Origin: Halomonas getboli
GTDB lineage: Bacteria > Pseudomonadota > Gammaproteobacteria > Pseudomonadales > Halomonadaceae
Reading direction: 5' to 3'
Assembly: GCF_023094245.1 (NCBI RefSeq)
Contig: NZ_JALMEW010000005.1
Location: 1 to 64,000 of the forward strand
Length of the DNA stretch: 64,000 bases
Part shown: in pieces, positions 39,629 through 50,639 of the stretch
Layout of the letters: every line of letters starts with the position of its first letter
How positions within the stretch are numbered: position 1 is the first letter of the stretch
Program-made: the position numbers and the translations under genes
The notes under the pieces: model-generated
The model's input: only the letters and a program-made list of their open reading frames with translations
Told to the model about the DNA's origin: nothing
Databases searched by the model: none

Positions 39629-39848
39629 CGGGCAGGGGCCCGGTTGAGAACTCTCCCAAGGCTGCCAGAATGAACAGCGGGACAAGGGAGAGCGGAGTCT
39701 CTCCCGGCAGGACGCCACGGGATGCAGTCTCAAGCCGAGCTTGGTACGGCAGGATGCCGTTTCCGGGCAGGGAAGGCTACAGGAGTTCGAGCGGAAGGAA
39801 CCGCTCAAGGATGGCTAGGAGCGGGCGGCCCTCGGGCCGCCTTCTTTG
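39629..39848 (+). ncRNA. CsrB/RsmZ-type CsrA-sequestering small RNA
   Basis: About 220 nt without a credible coding frame. From 39680 to 39820 there are twelve GGA triplets. At least three sit in loops of perfect hairpins: GGGAGAG-CGGAGT-CTCTCCC (39686-39705), ACGGC-AGGAT-GCCGT (39746-39760) and GAGCGG-AAGGAA-CCGCTC (39789-39806). It ends in a GGGCGGCCCTCGGGCCGCC hairpin plus TTCTTT. An extended -10 TGCGATTAT (39614-39622) suggests a start near 39629, but the 5' end is uncertain. A GacA-type box lies upstream and fdxA downstream; in P. aeruginosa rsmZ also neighbours fdxA (from memory). Predicted role: titrate CsrA, encoded at 49839. Confidence 0.85.
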
Positions 39849-39874
39849 CCTTAGTGTTCTCCTTATCGCAGCAT

Positions 39875-39920
39875 GACACGACAACGCCGAATGTCGAGAG
39901 ACATTCGGCGTTGTCGTGTC
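39875..39920 (-). terminator. Long perfect hairpin downstream of fdxA
   Basis: A perfect 20-bp stem (GACACGACAACGCCGAATGT and its complement) with a 6-base loop, 33 bp after the fdxA stop on the minus strand. No T run follows on either strand. It separates fdxA from the convergent small RNA gene and probably acts as a bidirectional barrier or 3'-end stabiliser. Confidence 0.6.
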
Positions 39921-39952
39921 CAGGCGTCGTGCGCGGGCGTGGCGTCAGGCGA

Positions 39953-40276
39953 TCAGCGCTCCAGCTGCTCGGCCTTGCCGGGCTTGCCGTCCCACTCCTC
40001 GGCGTCGGGCAGCGGGTCCTTCTTCTCGGTGATATTCGGCCACGTCTCCGCCAGCTCGGCGTTGATCTCGATGAACTGTTCCTGTCCTTCCGGCAACTCG
40101 TCTTCCGAGAAGATCGCCTCGGCCGGGCACTCGGGCTCGCACAGCGCGCAGTCGATGCACTCGTCGGGATGGATCACCAGGAAGTTGGGTCCTTCGTAGA
40201 AGCAGTCCACCGGGCAGACCTCGACACAGTCGGTGTACTTGCACTTGATGCAGTTTTCGGTGACGACGAATGTCAT
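39953..40276 (-). CDS. fdxA: Seven-iron ferredoxin FdxA
   Basis: Small electron carrier with one [3Fe-4S] and one [4Fe-4S] cluster. The 107-aa product has [14 protein letters not shown] near residues 9-21 and [12 protein letters not shown] near 40-51, the Azotobacter FdI-type arrangement, and an acidic C-terminal half. ATG at 40276 (MTFVVTENC) is the family start. It reads away from mutS, in the same direction. Confidence 0.96.
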   Translation of the reverse strand: MTFVVTENCIKCKYTDCVEVCPVDCFYEGPNFLVIHPDECIDCALCEPECPAEAIFSEDELPEGQEQFIEINAELAETWPNITEKKDPLPDAEEWDGKPGKAEQLER

Positions 40277-40340
40277 GCCAGTCTCCCTTCCTCGAGGCCG
40301 GGGTGCGCCGCGGCCGGTCGGTCTTGAATGTCGAATTGGG

Positions 40341-40365
40341 TTATAAAAAACTTTCTTTTTTATAA
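40341..40365 (-). promoter_or_regulatory. AT-only inverted repeat upstream of fdxA
   Basis: TTATAAAAAA-CTTTC-TTTTTTATAA, a perfect 10+10 inverted repeat in an otherwise GC-rich gap, 65-89 bp upstream of the fdxA ATG. TTATAA could serve as a -10 element. Promoter or operator function for fdxA is inferred from position only. Confidence 0.45.
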
Positions 40366-40431
40366 TAAGTAGCGCTTGATCGGACCATTCTAGTCGGCCC
40401 GTTATCTTCCCCGCAAGCGGTGGTCCGTCAA

Positions 40432-40453
40432 GCCGGCGGCGAGTGCCGCCGGC
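40432..40453 (-). terminator. Hairpin after mutS
   Basis: GCCGGCGGC / GCCGCCGGC with a 4-base loop, starting 11 bp past the mutS stop on the minus strand; no T run follows. Probably the mutS transcript end or a stabilising structure. Confidence 0.55.
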
Positions 40454-40463
40454 GGTATCGGCC

Positions 40464-43046
40464 TTACAGGCTCTCCTGCCAATGATAGAGCCACTCCAGC
40501 GCCTGGCGCGGGCTGAGCTCGTCCAGCGCCAGCCCCGAGAGGCTCTCCACCACCGGGTGCGGTGCGCTGGCGAACAGGTCAGCCTGCTGGGGCGAGGCCT
40601 CGCCCTCGAGCGGCGCTGCCGGGGCGCGCTGGCCCTGGTCGACCTCCTGCTGCTCCAGGGTGGCGAGCTTCTCCCGCGCCCGGGCGATCACGCCCTGGGG
40701 CACGCCGGCCAGCTGGGCGACCTGCAGGCCGTAGCTCTGGCTGGCCGGGCCGTCCTCGACCCGGTGCATGAACACGATGCCGTCGCGATGCTCGGCCGCC
40801 GTCAGGTGCACGTTGGCCACGCCGGCGGCCTGCTCGGCCAGCGCGGTCATCTCGAAGTAGTGGGTGGCGAACAGCGTGAAGGCGCGGGTGCGGGTCAGGT
40901 GCTCGGCGCTGGCCCAGGCCAGCGAGAGGCCGTCGAAGGTGCTGGTGCCGCGGCCGATCTCGTCCATCAGCACCAGGCTGTGGTCGGTGGCGTTGTGCAG
41001 GATGTTGGCGGTCTCGGTCATCTCCACCATGAAGGTCGAGCGGCCGCCGGCCAGGTCGTCGGAGGAGCCGATGCGGGTGAAGATGCGATCCACCGGGCCG
41101 ATGCTCGCGCTGTCGGCCGGCACGAAGCTGCCGGTGTGGGCGAGCAGGGTGATCAGCGCCGCCTGGCGCATGTAGGTGGACTTGCCGCCCATGTTGGGGC
41201 CGGTGATCACCAGCATGCGCCGCTCGTCGTCCATCACCATGTCGTTGGGCACGAAGGGCGAGTCGCTGACCCGCTCGACCACCGGGTGGCGGCCGCCGCG
41301 GATGTCGAGGCCCGGGGCCTCCGGCAGCGCCGGGCGCGCCAGGTCCAGCGAGCGGGCGCGCTCGGCCAGCGCGGCCAGTACGTCCAGTGCGGCCAGCGAG
41401 CGACCGGTGGCCTGCAGCGGGGCCAGTTCGGCGTTGAGGTCGTCGAGCAGGCCGTCGTAGAGCAGCTTCTCCCGGGCCAGGGCGCGGGACTTGGCCGACA
41501 GCGCCTTGTCCTCGAACTCCTTGAGCTCGGGGATGATGAAGCGTTCGGCGTTCTTCAGCGTCTGGCGGCGGATGTAATCCACCGGCGCCTCGCGGGCCTG
41601 GGCGCGGGGAATCTCGATGTAGTAGCCGTGCACCCGGTTGTAGCCGACCTTGAGGCCGGCGAGCCCGGTGCGTTCGCGCTCGCGGGTCTCAAGCTGCACC
41701 AGATAGTCGCCGGCATGCTCGGCCAGTCCGCGATGCTCGTCGAGCTCGGCGTCGAAGCCCTCGGCGATCACGCCGCCGTCGCGGATCACCACCGGCGGAT
41801 TCTCGATCAGCGCCCGGCTCAGGGTGTCGGCGAGCTCGGGATAGGGCCGGATATGGCGCCTGAGCTCGTCCAGGGCGGTGCCGTCGTCGTACTCGGCGAG
41901 CTCGGCCTCGAGTTCGGGCAGGGCGGCCAGGGCGTCGCGCAGTCGGGCCAGGTCACGGGGGCGGGCGCTGTACAGCGCCACCCGGGCCAGGATGCGCTCC
42001 ACGTCGCCGATCGCCTTGAGCGTCTCGCCCAGCGGCAGGAAGCCGTCGCGGTCGAGCAGGGCGGCCACGGCGGCCTGGCGGGCGCCGACCTGGTCGCGGT
42101 CGCGCAGCGGGCGGTTGAGCCAGCGCTTGAGCAGCCGCGAACCCATGGCGGTGGCGGTGGTGTCGAGCACGCTGGCCAGGGTGTTGTCGCTGCCGCCGCC
42201 CAGGTTGACGTCGATCTCCAGGTTGCGGCGGCTGGCGGCGTCGATCACCACGGCGTCGTCGCGGCTCTCCACGCCGATGGCGGTGACGTGGGGCAGCTGC
42301 GAGCGCTGGGTGTCGCGGGCGTAGTCGATCAGCACGCCGGCGGCGGTGAGCGCGGCCTCCAGGTGGGCGCAGCCGAAGCCGCGCAGGTCCTGCACGGCGA
42401 ACTGGTCGCACAGGGTGCGGGTGGCCGATTCCAGATCGAACAGCCAGTCGCTCTGGCGGCGCAGGCCGCGGCGCTCCTCGAGCGACGGCGGAAGGCTCAG
42501 GCTCTCGGCCACCAGCAGCTCCGCCGGATCGAGGCGGGTCAGCTCGGCCAGCATCTCGGCCTCGCCTTCCACCTCGAGCACGCTGAAACGCCCGCTGGAG
42601 AGTTCCAGCCAGGAAAGCCCCCAGCGCTCGCCGGCGGGATGGATCGCCACCACCAGGTTGTCGCGGCGGGCGTCGAGCAGTGCCTCGTCGTAGAGGGTGC
42701 CGGGGGTGACGATGCGCACCACCTTGCGCTCCACCGGGCCTTTGGCGGCGGCCGGGTCGCCCATCTGCTCGCAGATGGCCACCGACTCGCCGGCGGCGAC
42801 CAGGCGCGCCAGATAGCCCTCGGCGCTGTGGTAGGGCACGCCGGCCATGGGAATCGGCTGGCCGGCGGACTGGCCGCGCTGGGTCAGGGTGATGTCCAGC
42901 AGAGCCGCGGCGCGCTTGGCGTCGTCGAAGAAGAGTTCGTAGAAGTCGCCCATGCGGTAGAACAGCAGCACCTGGGGGTGCTCGCGCTTGATCTTCAGAT
43001 ACTGGGCCATCATCGGCGTGTGCGGCTTGGTGCTGGCCTGTGACAT
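40464..43046 (-). CDS. mutS: DNA mismatch repair protein MutS
   Basis: Recognises mismatches and starts repair. The 860-aa product has the mismatch-binding [16 protein letters not shown] (Phe-x-Glu, ~37), connector, lever/clamp region, and the ABC ATPase: Walker [15 protein letters not shown] (~620), STFMVEM signature and [12 protein letters not shown]. The C-terminal tail has the clamp/tetramerisation segment. ATG at 43046 ([16 protein letters not shown]) is chosen over one 23 codons upstream without homology. Confidence 0.98.
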   Translation of the reverse strand: MSQASTKPHTPMMAQYLKIKREHPQVLLFYRMGDFYELFFDDAKRAAALLDITLTQRGQSAGQPIPMAGVPYHSAEGYLARLVAAGESVAICEQMGDPAAAKGPVERKVVRIVTPGTLYDEALLDARRDNLVVAIHPAGERWGLSWLELSSGRFSVLEVEGEAEMLAELTRLDPAELLVAESLSLPPSLEERRGLRRQSDWLFDLESATRTLCDQFAVQDLRGFGCAHLEAALTAAGVLIDYARDTQRSQLPHVTAIGVESRDDAVVIDAASRRNLEIDVNLGGGSDNTLASVLDTTATAMGSRLLKRWLNRPLRDRDQVGARQAAVAALLDRDGFLPLGETLKAIGDVERILARVALYSARPRDLARLRDALAALPELEAELAEYDDGTALDELRRHIRPYPELADTLSRALIENPPVVIRDGGVIAEGFDAELDEHRGLAEHAGDYLVQLETRERERTGLAGLKVGYNRVHGYYIEIPRAQAREAPVDYIRRQTLKNAERFIIPELKEFEDKALSAKSRALAREKLLYDGLLDDLNAELAPLQATGRSLAALDVLAALAERARSLDLARPALPEAPGLDIRGGRHPVVERVSDSPFVPNDMVMDDERRMLVITGPNMGGKSTYMRQAALITLLAHTGSFVPADSASIGPVDRIFTRIGSSDDLAGGRSTFMVEMTETANILHNATDHSLVLMDEIGRGTSTFDGLSLAWASAEHLTRTRAFTLFATHYFEMTALAEQAAGVANVHLTAAEHRDGIVFMHRVEDGPASQSYGLQVAQLAGVPQGVIARAREKLATLEQQEVDQGQRAPAAPLEGEASPQQADLFASAPHPVVESLSGLALDELSPRQALEWLYHWQESL

Positions 43047-43367
43047 GGGCTTCCCTGGCTGGCGGTGGAGACGGTGAGAAACGCGGATATGGGGATGGCG
43101 TGAGGTGCCATGCATCTCGCGGACAAAGCCAGTATTCTACGCCCAAGGATGGCCTTCGTCAGGGGCATCAAGACAACCTCGGAGCCAGCGTTGCCGTCGT
43201 TGCGGCGGGCTGATCCGGCGACAGATCTGCGAGGGGGCGCTGTGAACCCGTCCATGGGCGCTACCGATGCCATCCCTGGCATAGGACCCCCTCTACGATC
43301 TGTCCCTGGCGCCCGCGTATCGTGATCCGTGGCGACCGGCCGCATGCGAGAATCTGGAGAGAAGCCG
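43047..43367. other. 321-bp divergent gap mutS / pncC
   Basis: No gene seen. It holds both promoters and a second copy of the structured dispersed element (43230-43297). AT-poor throughout; no sigma-70 pair stood out. GGAGAG at 43355-43360 is the pncC ribosome-binding site. Confidence 0.5.
43230..43297 (+). repeat. Structured dispersed element, copy B
   Basis: 68 bp aligned to the minus strand of 9283-9349. Outer arms GAGGGGG (43231-43237) and CCCCCTC (43287-43293) can pair. Inside is the hairpin ATGCCA-TCCC-TGGCAT (43267-43282), whose lower pairs differ from copy A but remain complementary. Located upstream of pncC. Confidence 0.75.
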
Positions 43368-43862
43368 ATGTCCGTATCGCCCGAGACGCGCCGTCTCGCC
43401 GAACGCCTCGGCGCGCTGTGCCGCGAGCGCGGCGCGAGCGTCGCCACCGCCGAGTCCTGCACCGGCGGCGGGGTGGCGAATGCCATCACCGAGATCGCTG
43501 GCAGCTCGGACTACTTCGAGACCGGCTACGTGACCTATTCCAACGCCGCTAAGACGCGCCTGCTGGGCGTGCCCGAGGCGCTGCTCGAGCGCGTCGGGGC
43601 GGTCAGTCACGAGGTGGTCGAGGCCATGGTGGCCGGCGCCTGCGCCGAGAGCGGCGCCGATCTGGCCGTGGCCATCAGCGGCGTGGCCGGCCCCGGCGGC
43701 GGCAGCGCCGAGAAGCCGGTGGGCACGGTGTGGCTGGCCTGGGGCGCCCCGGGGCGGGTGCGCACCGAGCGTCGCCACTTCGCCGGCGAGCGCGACGCGG
43801 TGCGTGATCAGGCCGTGAACGTCGCCCTGCAGGGGCTGATCGACGAGCTGGAAAACGGCTAG
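43368..43862 (+). CDS. pncC: Nicotinamide-nucleotide amidase (CinA C-terminal family)
   Basis: Deamidates NMN to nicotinate mononucleotide in pyridine-nucleotide recycling. The 164-aa product is the stand-alone C-terminal CinA domain: TAESCTGGGVANAITEIAG near residue 23, TYSNAAKTRLLGV, AISGVAGPGGG and PVGTVWLAW. ATG at 43368 with GGAGAG seven bases upstream. Lies directly before recA; this pairing is common in gammaproteobacteria. Confidence 0.95.
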   Translation: MSVSPETRRLAERLGALCRERGASVATAESCTGGGVANAITEIAGSSDYFETGYVTYSNAAKTRLLGVPEALLERVGAVSHEVVEAMVAGACAESGADLAVAISGVAGPGGGSAEKPVGTVWLAWGAPGRVRTERRHFAGERDAVRDQAVNVALQGLIDELENG

Positions 43863-43923
43863 TCCGGCCTCGGCCGATGCGGTCGGTTCGGGGTGGCCGA
43901 GCGGCCGCTTTTTCGTCATACTA

Positions 43924-43939
43924 CTGTGCAGTCATACAG
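43924..43939 (+). promoter_or_regulatory. SOS (LexA) box of recA
   Basis: CTGTGCAGTCATACAG, a perfect CTGT-N8-ACAG LexA operator, 83 bp before the recA ATG. LexA control of recA is universal in gammaproteobacteria. A matching box is at 54691. Confidence 0.92.
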
Positions 43940-44021
43940 TGATTTTCGGCGGCCGTTGTGCCGTCATTCTGACAATGTTTCGTCATCGCCGTGCGTCACG
44001 GCGATCGCTTAGGAGACTCTC

Positions 44022-45083
<1,062 letters not shown>

Positions 45084-45086
45084 GCC

Positions 45087-45560
45087 ATGTCCGGCTTTGC
45101 GCGCGAGGCCGACGCCACGCCTCGTGATGACGCCATCCGCCTGCTGGCCCGGCGCGAGTACGCCCGGGCCGAGCTGCGCAACCGCTTGACCGCCAAGGAT
45201 CATTCGCCCGAGGCGGTCGAGGCCTGTCTGGACGAGCTCGTTGAGCAGGGGCTGCAGTCCGATGCGCGCTTCGCCGAGAGCTTCCTGCGCTCCCGGGTCG
45301 CCCGCGGTCAGGGCCCGGTGCGCATCCGCGCCGAGCTCTCGCGGCGCGGCATCGACGCCGACACCGCTCGGGCGGCCTTCGACGAGGCCGGCGGCGAGGT
45401 CGACTGGTTCGAACTCGCCGCCGAAACCCTTGGGCGGCGCTTCTCCGGCCCCGGCGAGGGGCCGAAGGAGCGCGCCCGTCGCGAGCGCTTCCTGGCCGGG
45501 CGCGGCTTCGATTTCGACCAGCTCCGGCATGCCATGGCGCATGCCTGGGACGACGCCTGA
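45087..45560 (+). CDS. recX: RecA modulator RecX
   Basis: Inhibits RecA filament growth. The 157-aa product is made of three-helix repeats: AIRLLARREYARAELRNRL, VEACLDELVEQGLQSDARFAESF and the later VRIRAELSRRGIDADTARAAF. It follows recA by 3 bp and is probably expressed by readthrough from the SOS promoter. Confidence 0.95.
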   Translation: MSGFAREADATPRDDAIRLLARREYARAELRNRLTAKDHSPEAVEACLDELVEQGLQSDARFAESFLRSRVARGQGPVRIRAELSRRGIDADTARAAFDEAGGEVDWFELAAETLGRRFSGPGEGPKERARRERFLAGRGFDFDQLRHAMAHAWDDA

Positions 45561-45570
45561 ACGCCCCGCT

Positions 45571-45599
45571 CTTTAGTCGCTTGACGACTGCGCTATAAT
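45571..45599 (+). promoter_or_regulatory. Candidate alaS promoter
   Basis: Perfect TATAAT at 45594-45599, 90 bp before the alaS ATG. CTTTAG at 45571-45576 is at 17 bp; TTGACG (45581) is too near to be its -35. The -10 is strong, the -35 weak. Confidence 0.5.
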
Positions 45600-45689
45600 G
45601 GGTCCCTTTGCGAACGCCCCGGGTGGCAGTCCGATGATGGCTGCCGTGCCCGTCCTGCGGGCCACCATGCCTATCGCCACGGATACCCC

Positions 45690-48296
<2,607 letters not shown>

Positions 48297-48303
48297 GCGT
48301 TCC

Positions 48304-48333
48304 GGGGCCGAAGGCGGCAGCGTCTTCGGCCCC
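48304..48333 (+). terminator. Hairpin after alaS
   Basis: GGGGCCGAAG / CTTCGGCCCC with a 10-base loop, starting 8 bp past the alaS stop, without a T run. Likely an attenuating or stabilising structure between alaS and lysC. Confidence 0.55.
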
Positions 48334-48398
48334 TCGTGTATCCGGCCTCGCGACCTTTCATTCATTCCAATGCTAAATCGACAGAGGGACAACGACGC

Positions 48399-49649
48399 AT
48401 GGCACTATACGTACAGAAGTTCGGCGGTACCTCGGTGGGCTCCGTGGAGCGCATCAAGGCCGTGGCCGAGAAGGTCAAGGGCTTCCGTGACGCCGGCCAT
48501 CAGGTCGTGGTCGTGGTCTCCGCCATGAGCGGCGAGACCAACCGCCTGATCGGCCTGGCCAACGACATCAACGACGAGCCGACCCCGCGCGAGCTGGACA
48601 TGCTGGTGTCCACCGGTGAGCAGGTCACCATCTCGCTGCTGACCATGGCCCTGCACAAGCTCGGCGTGCCGGCCACCTCCTATACCGGCTCCCAGGTCGG
48701 CATCATGACCGACAGCGCCCACACCAAGGCGCGCATCCAGCGCATCGAGACCGACGACATGCGCCAGGACCTGGACGACGGCCAGGTGGCCGTGGTCGCC
48801 GGCTTCCAGGGCGTCGACGAGGAGGGCAATATCACCACCCTCGGCCGCGGTGGCTCTGACACCACCGGCGTGGCCCTGGCCGCGGCGCTGAAAGCCGACG
48901 AGTGCCAGATCTATACCGACGTCGACGGTGTCTATACCACCGACCCGCGCGTCTGCTCCCGGGCCCAGCGCCTGGACACCATCACCGTGGAAGAGATGCT
49001 GGAACTGGCCAGCCTCGGCTCCAAGGTGCTGCAGATTCGCGCCGTCGAGTTCGCCGGCAAGTACAACGTGCCGCTGCGCGTGCTGTCCAGCTTCGAGGAC
49101 GGCCCCGGCACCCTGATCGTTGCAGATTCCGACAAAGACGAGGACTCCATGGAAGAACCGCTGATCTCCGGTATCGCCTTCACCGCCAACGAGGCCAAGC
49201 TGACCCTGCTCAACACCCCGGACGTGCCGGGCGTGGCCTCGAAGATTCTCGGTCCGATCGCCGATGCCAACATCGAGATCGACATGATCGTGCAGAACGT
49301 GGCGCCGGCCGGCGACTACACCGACTTCACCTTCACCGTGGCCAAGGGCGACTACAAGCAGACCCTGCGCATCCTCGAGGATCAGGTGCTGCCGGCGCTG
49401 GGCGAGGGCGAAGTGAAAGGCGATGACAAGATCGCCAAGGTCTCGCTGGTCGGTGTCGGCATGCGTTCCCACGCCGGTGTGGCGTCCAAGATGTTCCGCG
49501 TGCTGTCTGAAGAGAACATCAACATTCGCATGGTGTCCACGTCCGAGATCAAGATCTCGGTGGTGGTCGACGAGAAGCAGATGGAGCTGGCGGTGCGCGC
49601 CCTGCATCAGGCCTTCGGCCTGGACAAGGACGACATCGAAAGCGAATAA
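48399..49649 (+). CDS. lysC: Aspartate kinase
   Basis: First step of the aspartate family (Lys, Thr, Met; also ectoine in halophiles, which draws on aspartate semialdehyde). The 416-aa product has the kinase motif VQKFGGTSVGSVERI, FQGVDEEGNITTLGRGGSDTT and two C-terminal ACT domains (from ~265), where lysine/threonine inhibition would act. ATG at 48399. No other aspartate-family gene is adjacent. Confidence 0.96.
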   Translation: MALYVQKFGGTSVGSVERIKAVAEKVKGFRDAGHQVVVVVSAMSGETNRLIGLANDINDEPTPRELDMLVSTGEQVTISLLTMALHKLGVPATSYTGSQVGIMTDSAHTKARIQRIETDDMRQDLDDGQVAVVAGFQGVDEEGNITTLGRGGSDTTGVALAAALKADECQIYTDVDGVYTTDPRVCSRAQRLDTITVEEMLELASLGSKVLQIRAVEFAGKYNVPLRVLSSFEDGPGTLIVADSDKDEDSMEEPLISGIAFTANEAKLTLLNTPDVPGVASKILGPIADANIEIDMIVQNVAPAGDYTDFTFTVAKGDYKQTLRILEDQVLPALGEGEVKGDDKIAKVSLVGVGMRSHAGVASKMFRVLSEENINIRMVSTSEIKISVVVDEKQMELAVRALHQAFGLDKDDIESE

Positions 49650-49838
49650 GGCGTCGTAGCCTGCCGTCAGCTTCTACGCTTGTAGGGAAACCCGTGGTCG
49701 ATCCGAAGTGAGCTTTCATTCAACGAGCTCGTAGGGTGTCATGGGCGAAGCCTGCGGACAGGGGGCGTCGGGCGGGAGCCGGCTCCCTGTACCGCGGACG
49801 AGCATCCCGCAGTCAGAAGTCTGAGAAGGAGATCAGTC

Positions 49839-50039
49839 ATGCTCATTCTGACCCGCCGTGTCGGCGAAACCCTGATGATCGGCGATGACATCACCGTCAC
49901 CGTGCTGGGCGTCAAGGGGAATCAGGTTCGTATCGGCGTCAATGCCCCCAAGGACGTTGCCGTGCATCGCGAGGAGATCTATCAGCGCATTCAGCGCGAG
50001 AGAACCGACGAGGATGTCGACGACGAAGCGGGGAGCTGA
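49839..50039 (+). CDS. csrA: Carbon storage regulator CsrA/RsmA
   Basis: Homodimeric RNA-binding protein that binds GGA motifs in mRNA leaders and controls translation. The 66-aa product has [17 protein letters not shown] (L4 and the first RNA-binding strand) and the [12 protein letters not shown] helix with the critical Arg44. AAGGAG precedes the ATG. A likely antagonist RNA is encoded at 39629-39848. Confidence 0.98.
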   Translation: MLILTRRVGETLMIGDDITVTVLGVKGNQVRIGVNAPKDVAVHREEIYQRIQRERTDEDVDDEAGS

Positions 50040-50061
50040 GTGCCCGCTGTCCGGCAGGTGA

Positions 50062-50089
50062 GTCCGGCAGGCAAGAAAAAATGCCGGAC
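50062..50089 (+). terminator. Hairpin after csrA
   Basis: GTCCGGCA / TGCCGGAC with a 12-base A-rich loop, 22 bp past csrA. The stem is fair but there is no T run. It precedes the tRNA promoter. Confidence 0.45.
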
Positions 50090-50093
50090 CCTC

Positions 50094-50122
50094 TGGACAA
50101 ACCCCAGGCGTATCGGTAGGAT
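50094..50122 (+). promoter_or_regulatory. tRNA operon promoter
   Basis: TGGACA (50094-50099), exactly 17 bp, TAGGAT (50117-50122), starting transcription near 50129, about ten bases before tRNA-Ser. The -35 differs from consensus at one position, the -10 at two. Confidence 0.72.
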
Positions 50123-50139
50123 ACGCACCTGTCGATGAG

Positions 50140-50232
50140 GGAGAGGTGGCCGAGTGGCTGAAGGCGCTCCCCTGCTAAGGGAGTAAGGGGTTTATAGCCT
50201 CTTCGAGGGTTCGAATCCCTCCCTCTCCGCCA
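50140..50232 (+). tRNA. tRNA-Ser (anticodon GCT)
   Basis: Cloverleaf with acceptor GGAGAGG / CCTCTCC, discriminator G and encoded CCA. The anticodon loop is CT-GCT-AA within CCCCTGCTAAGGG, reading AGC/AGT serine codons. A long variable arm, typical of tRNA-Ser, gives 93 nt in total. Confidence 0.97.
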
Positions 50233-50250
50233 TCATTGACAAGAAGGTAT

Positions 50251-50327
50251 GCGCCCGTAGCTCAGCTGGATAGAGTACCTGACTACGAATCAGGTGGTCG
50301 GAGGTTCGAATCCTCCCGGGCGCGCCA
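50251..50327 (+). tRNA. tRNA-Arg (anticodon ACG), copy 1
   Basis: Acceptor GCGCCCG / CGGGCGC, T-loop GGTTCGAATCC, anticodon stem CCTGA-CTACGAA-TCAGG. ACG (A34 edited to inosine) reads CGN arginine codons. CCA is encoded. Confidence 0.97.
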
Positions 50328-50382
50328 TCTTCTACCGGATGATGCTTCATCATCTCCGCGGTGAGATATCTCATTGCATTCA

Positions 50383-50459
50383 GCGCCCGTAGCTCAGCTG
50401 GATAGAGTACCTGACTACGAATCAGGTGGTCGGAGGTTCGAATCCTCCCGGGCGCGCCA
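50383..50459 (+). tRNA. tRNA-Arg (anticodon ACG), copy 2
   Basis: Identical over all 77 nt to copy 1, 55 bp downstream. The spacer between them is unrelated, so this is a tandem duplication of the mature gene or the product of gene conversion. Confidence 0.97.
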
Positions 50460-50466
50460 GATACCG

Positions 50467-50505
50467 GACCCGCTCTCCTTGCGAGAGCGGGTCTTCTGCT
50501 TTTCG
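50467..50505 (+). terminator. tRNA operon terminator
   Basis: GACCCGCTCTC, CTTGC loop, GAGAGCGGGTC followed by TTCTGCTTTT, 7 bp after the last tRNA. Confidence 0.88.
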
Positions 50506-50567
50506 TATTCTCTTTTTTGCTAGCCGGATCGCCGTGCCCATAGAGGGGTCGGTGTCCGTGATCGTTC

Positions 50568-50601
50568 AGGCGCCGTCGCATTGCGACGTGCGCCTTTTTT
50601 T
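50568..50601 (+). terminator. Second plus-strand terminator
   Basis: AGGCGC-C-GTCGCA and TGCGAC-GT-GCGCCT followed by seven T. It points in the same direction as the tRNA terminator 60 bp upstream, leaving a ~60-bp interval between them with no obvious gene. It may back up the first terminator ahead of the opposing dusC. Confidence 0.85.
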
Positions 50602-50639
50602 ATGTTCGCGTTCGATGGACGGTTCGCTCCTGGTCGGGG

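Noticed and set aside
43880..43918. Rho-independent terminator after pncC
   Set aside because: There is a T5 run (CGCTTTTTCG), but no clean stem ends at it; the GGCC repeats pair only in short alternative ways.
45581..45599. TTGACG with TATAAT as a standard alaS promoter
   Set aside because: Only 7 bp separate the two, far below the 15-19 bp needed; a weaker -35 at 45571 fits spacing instead.
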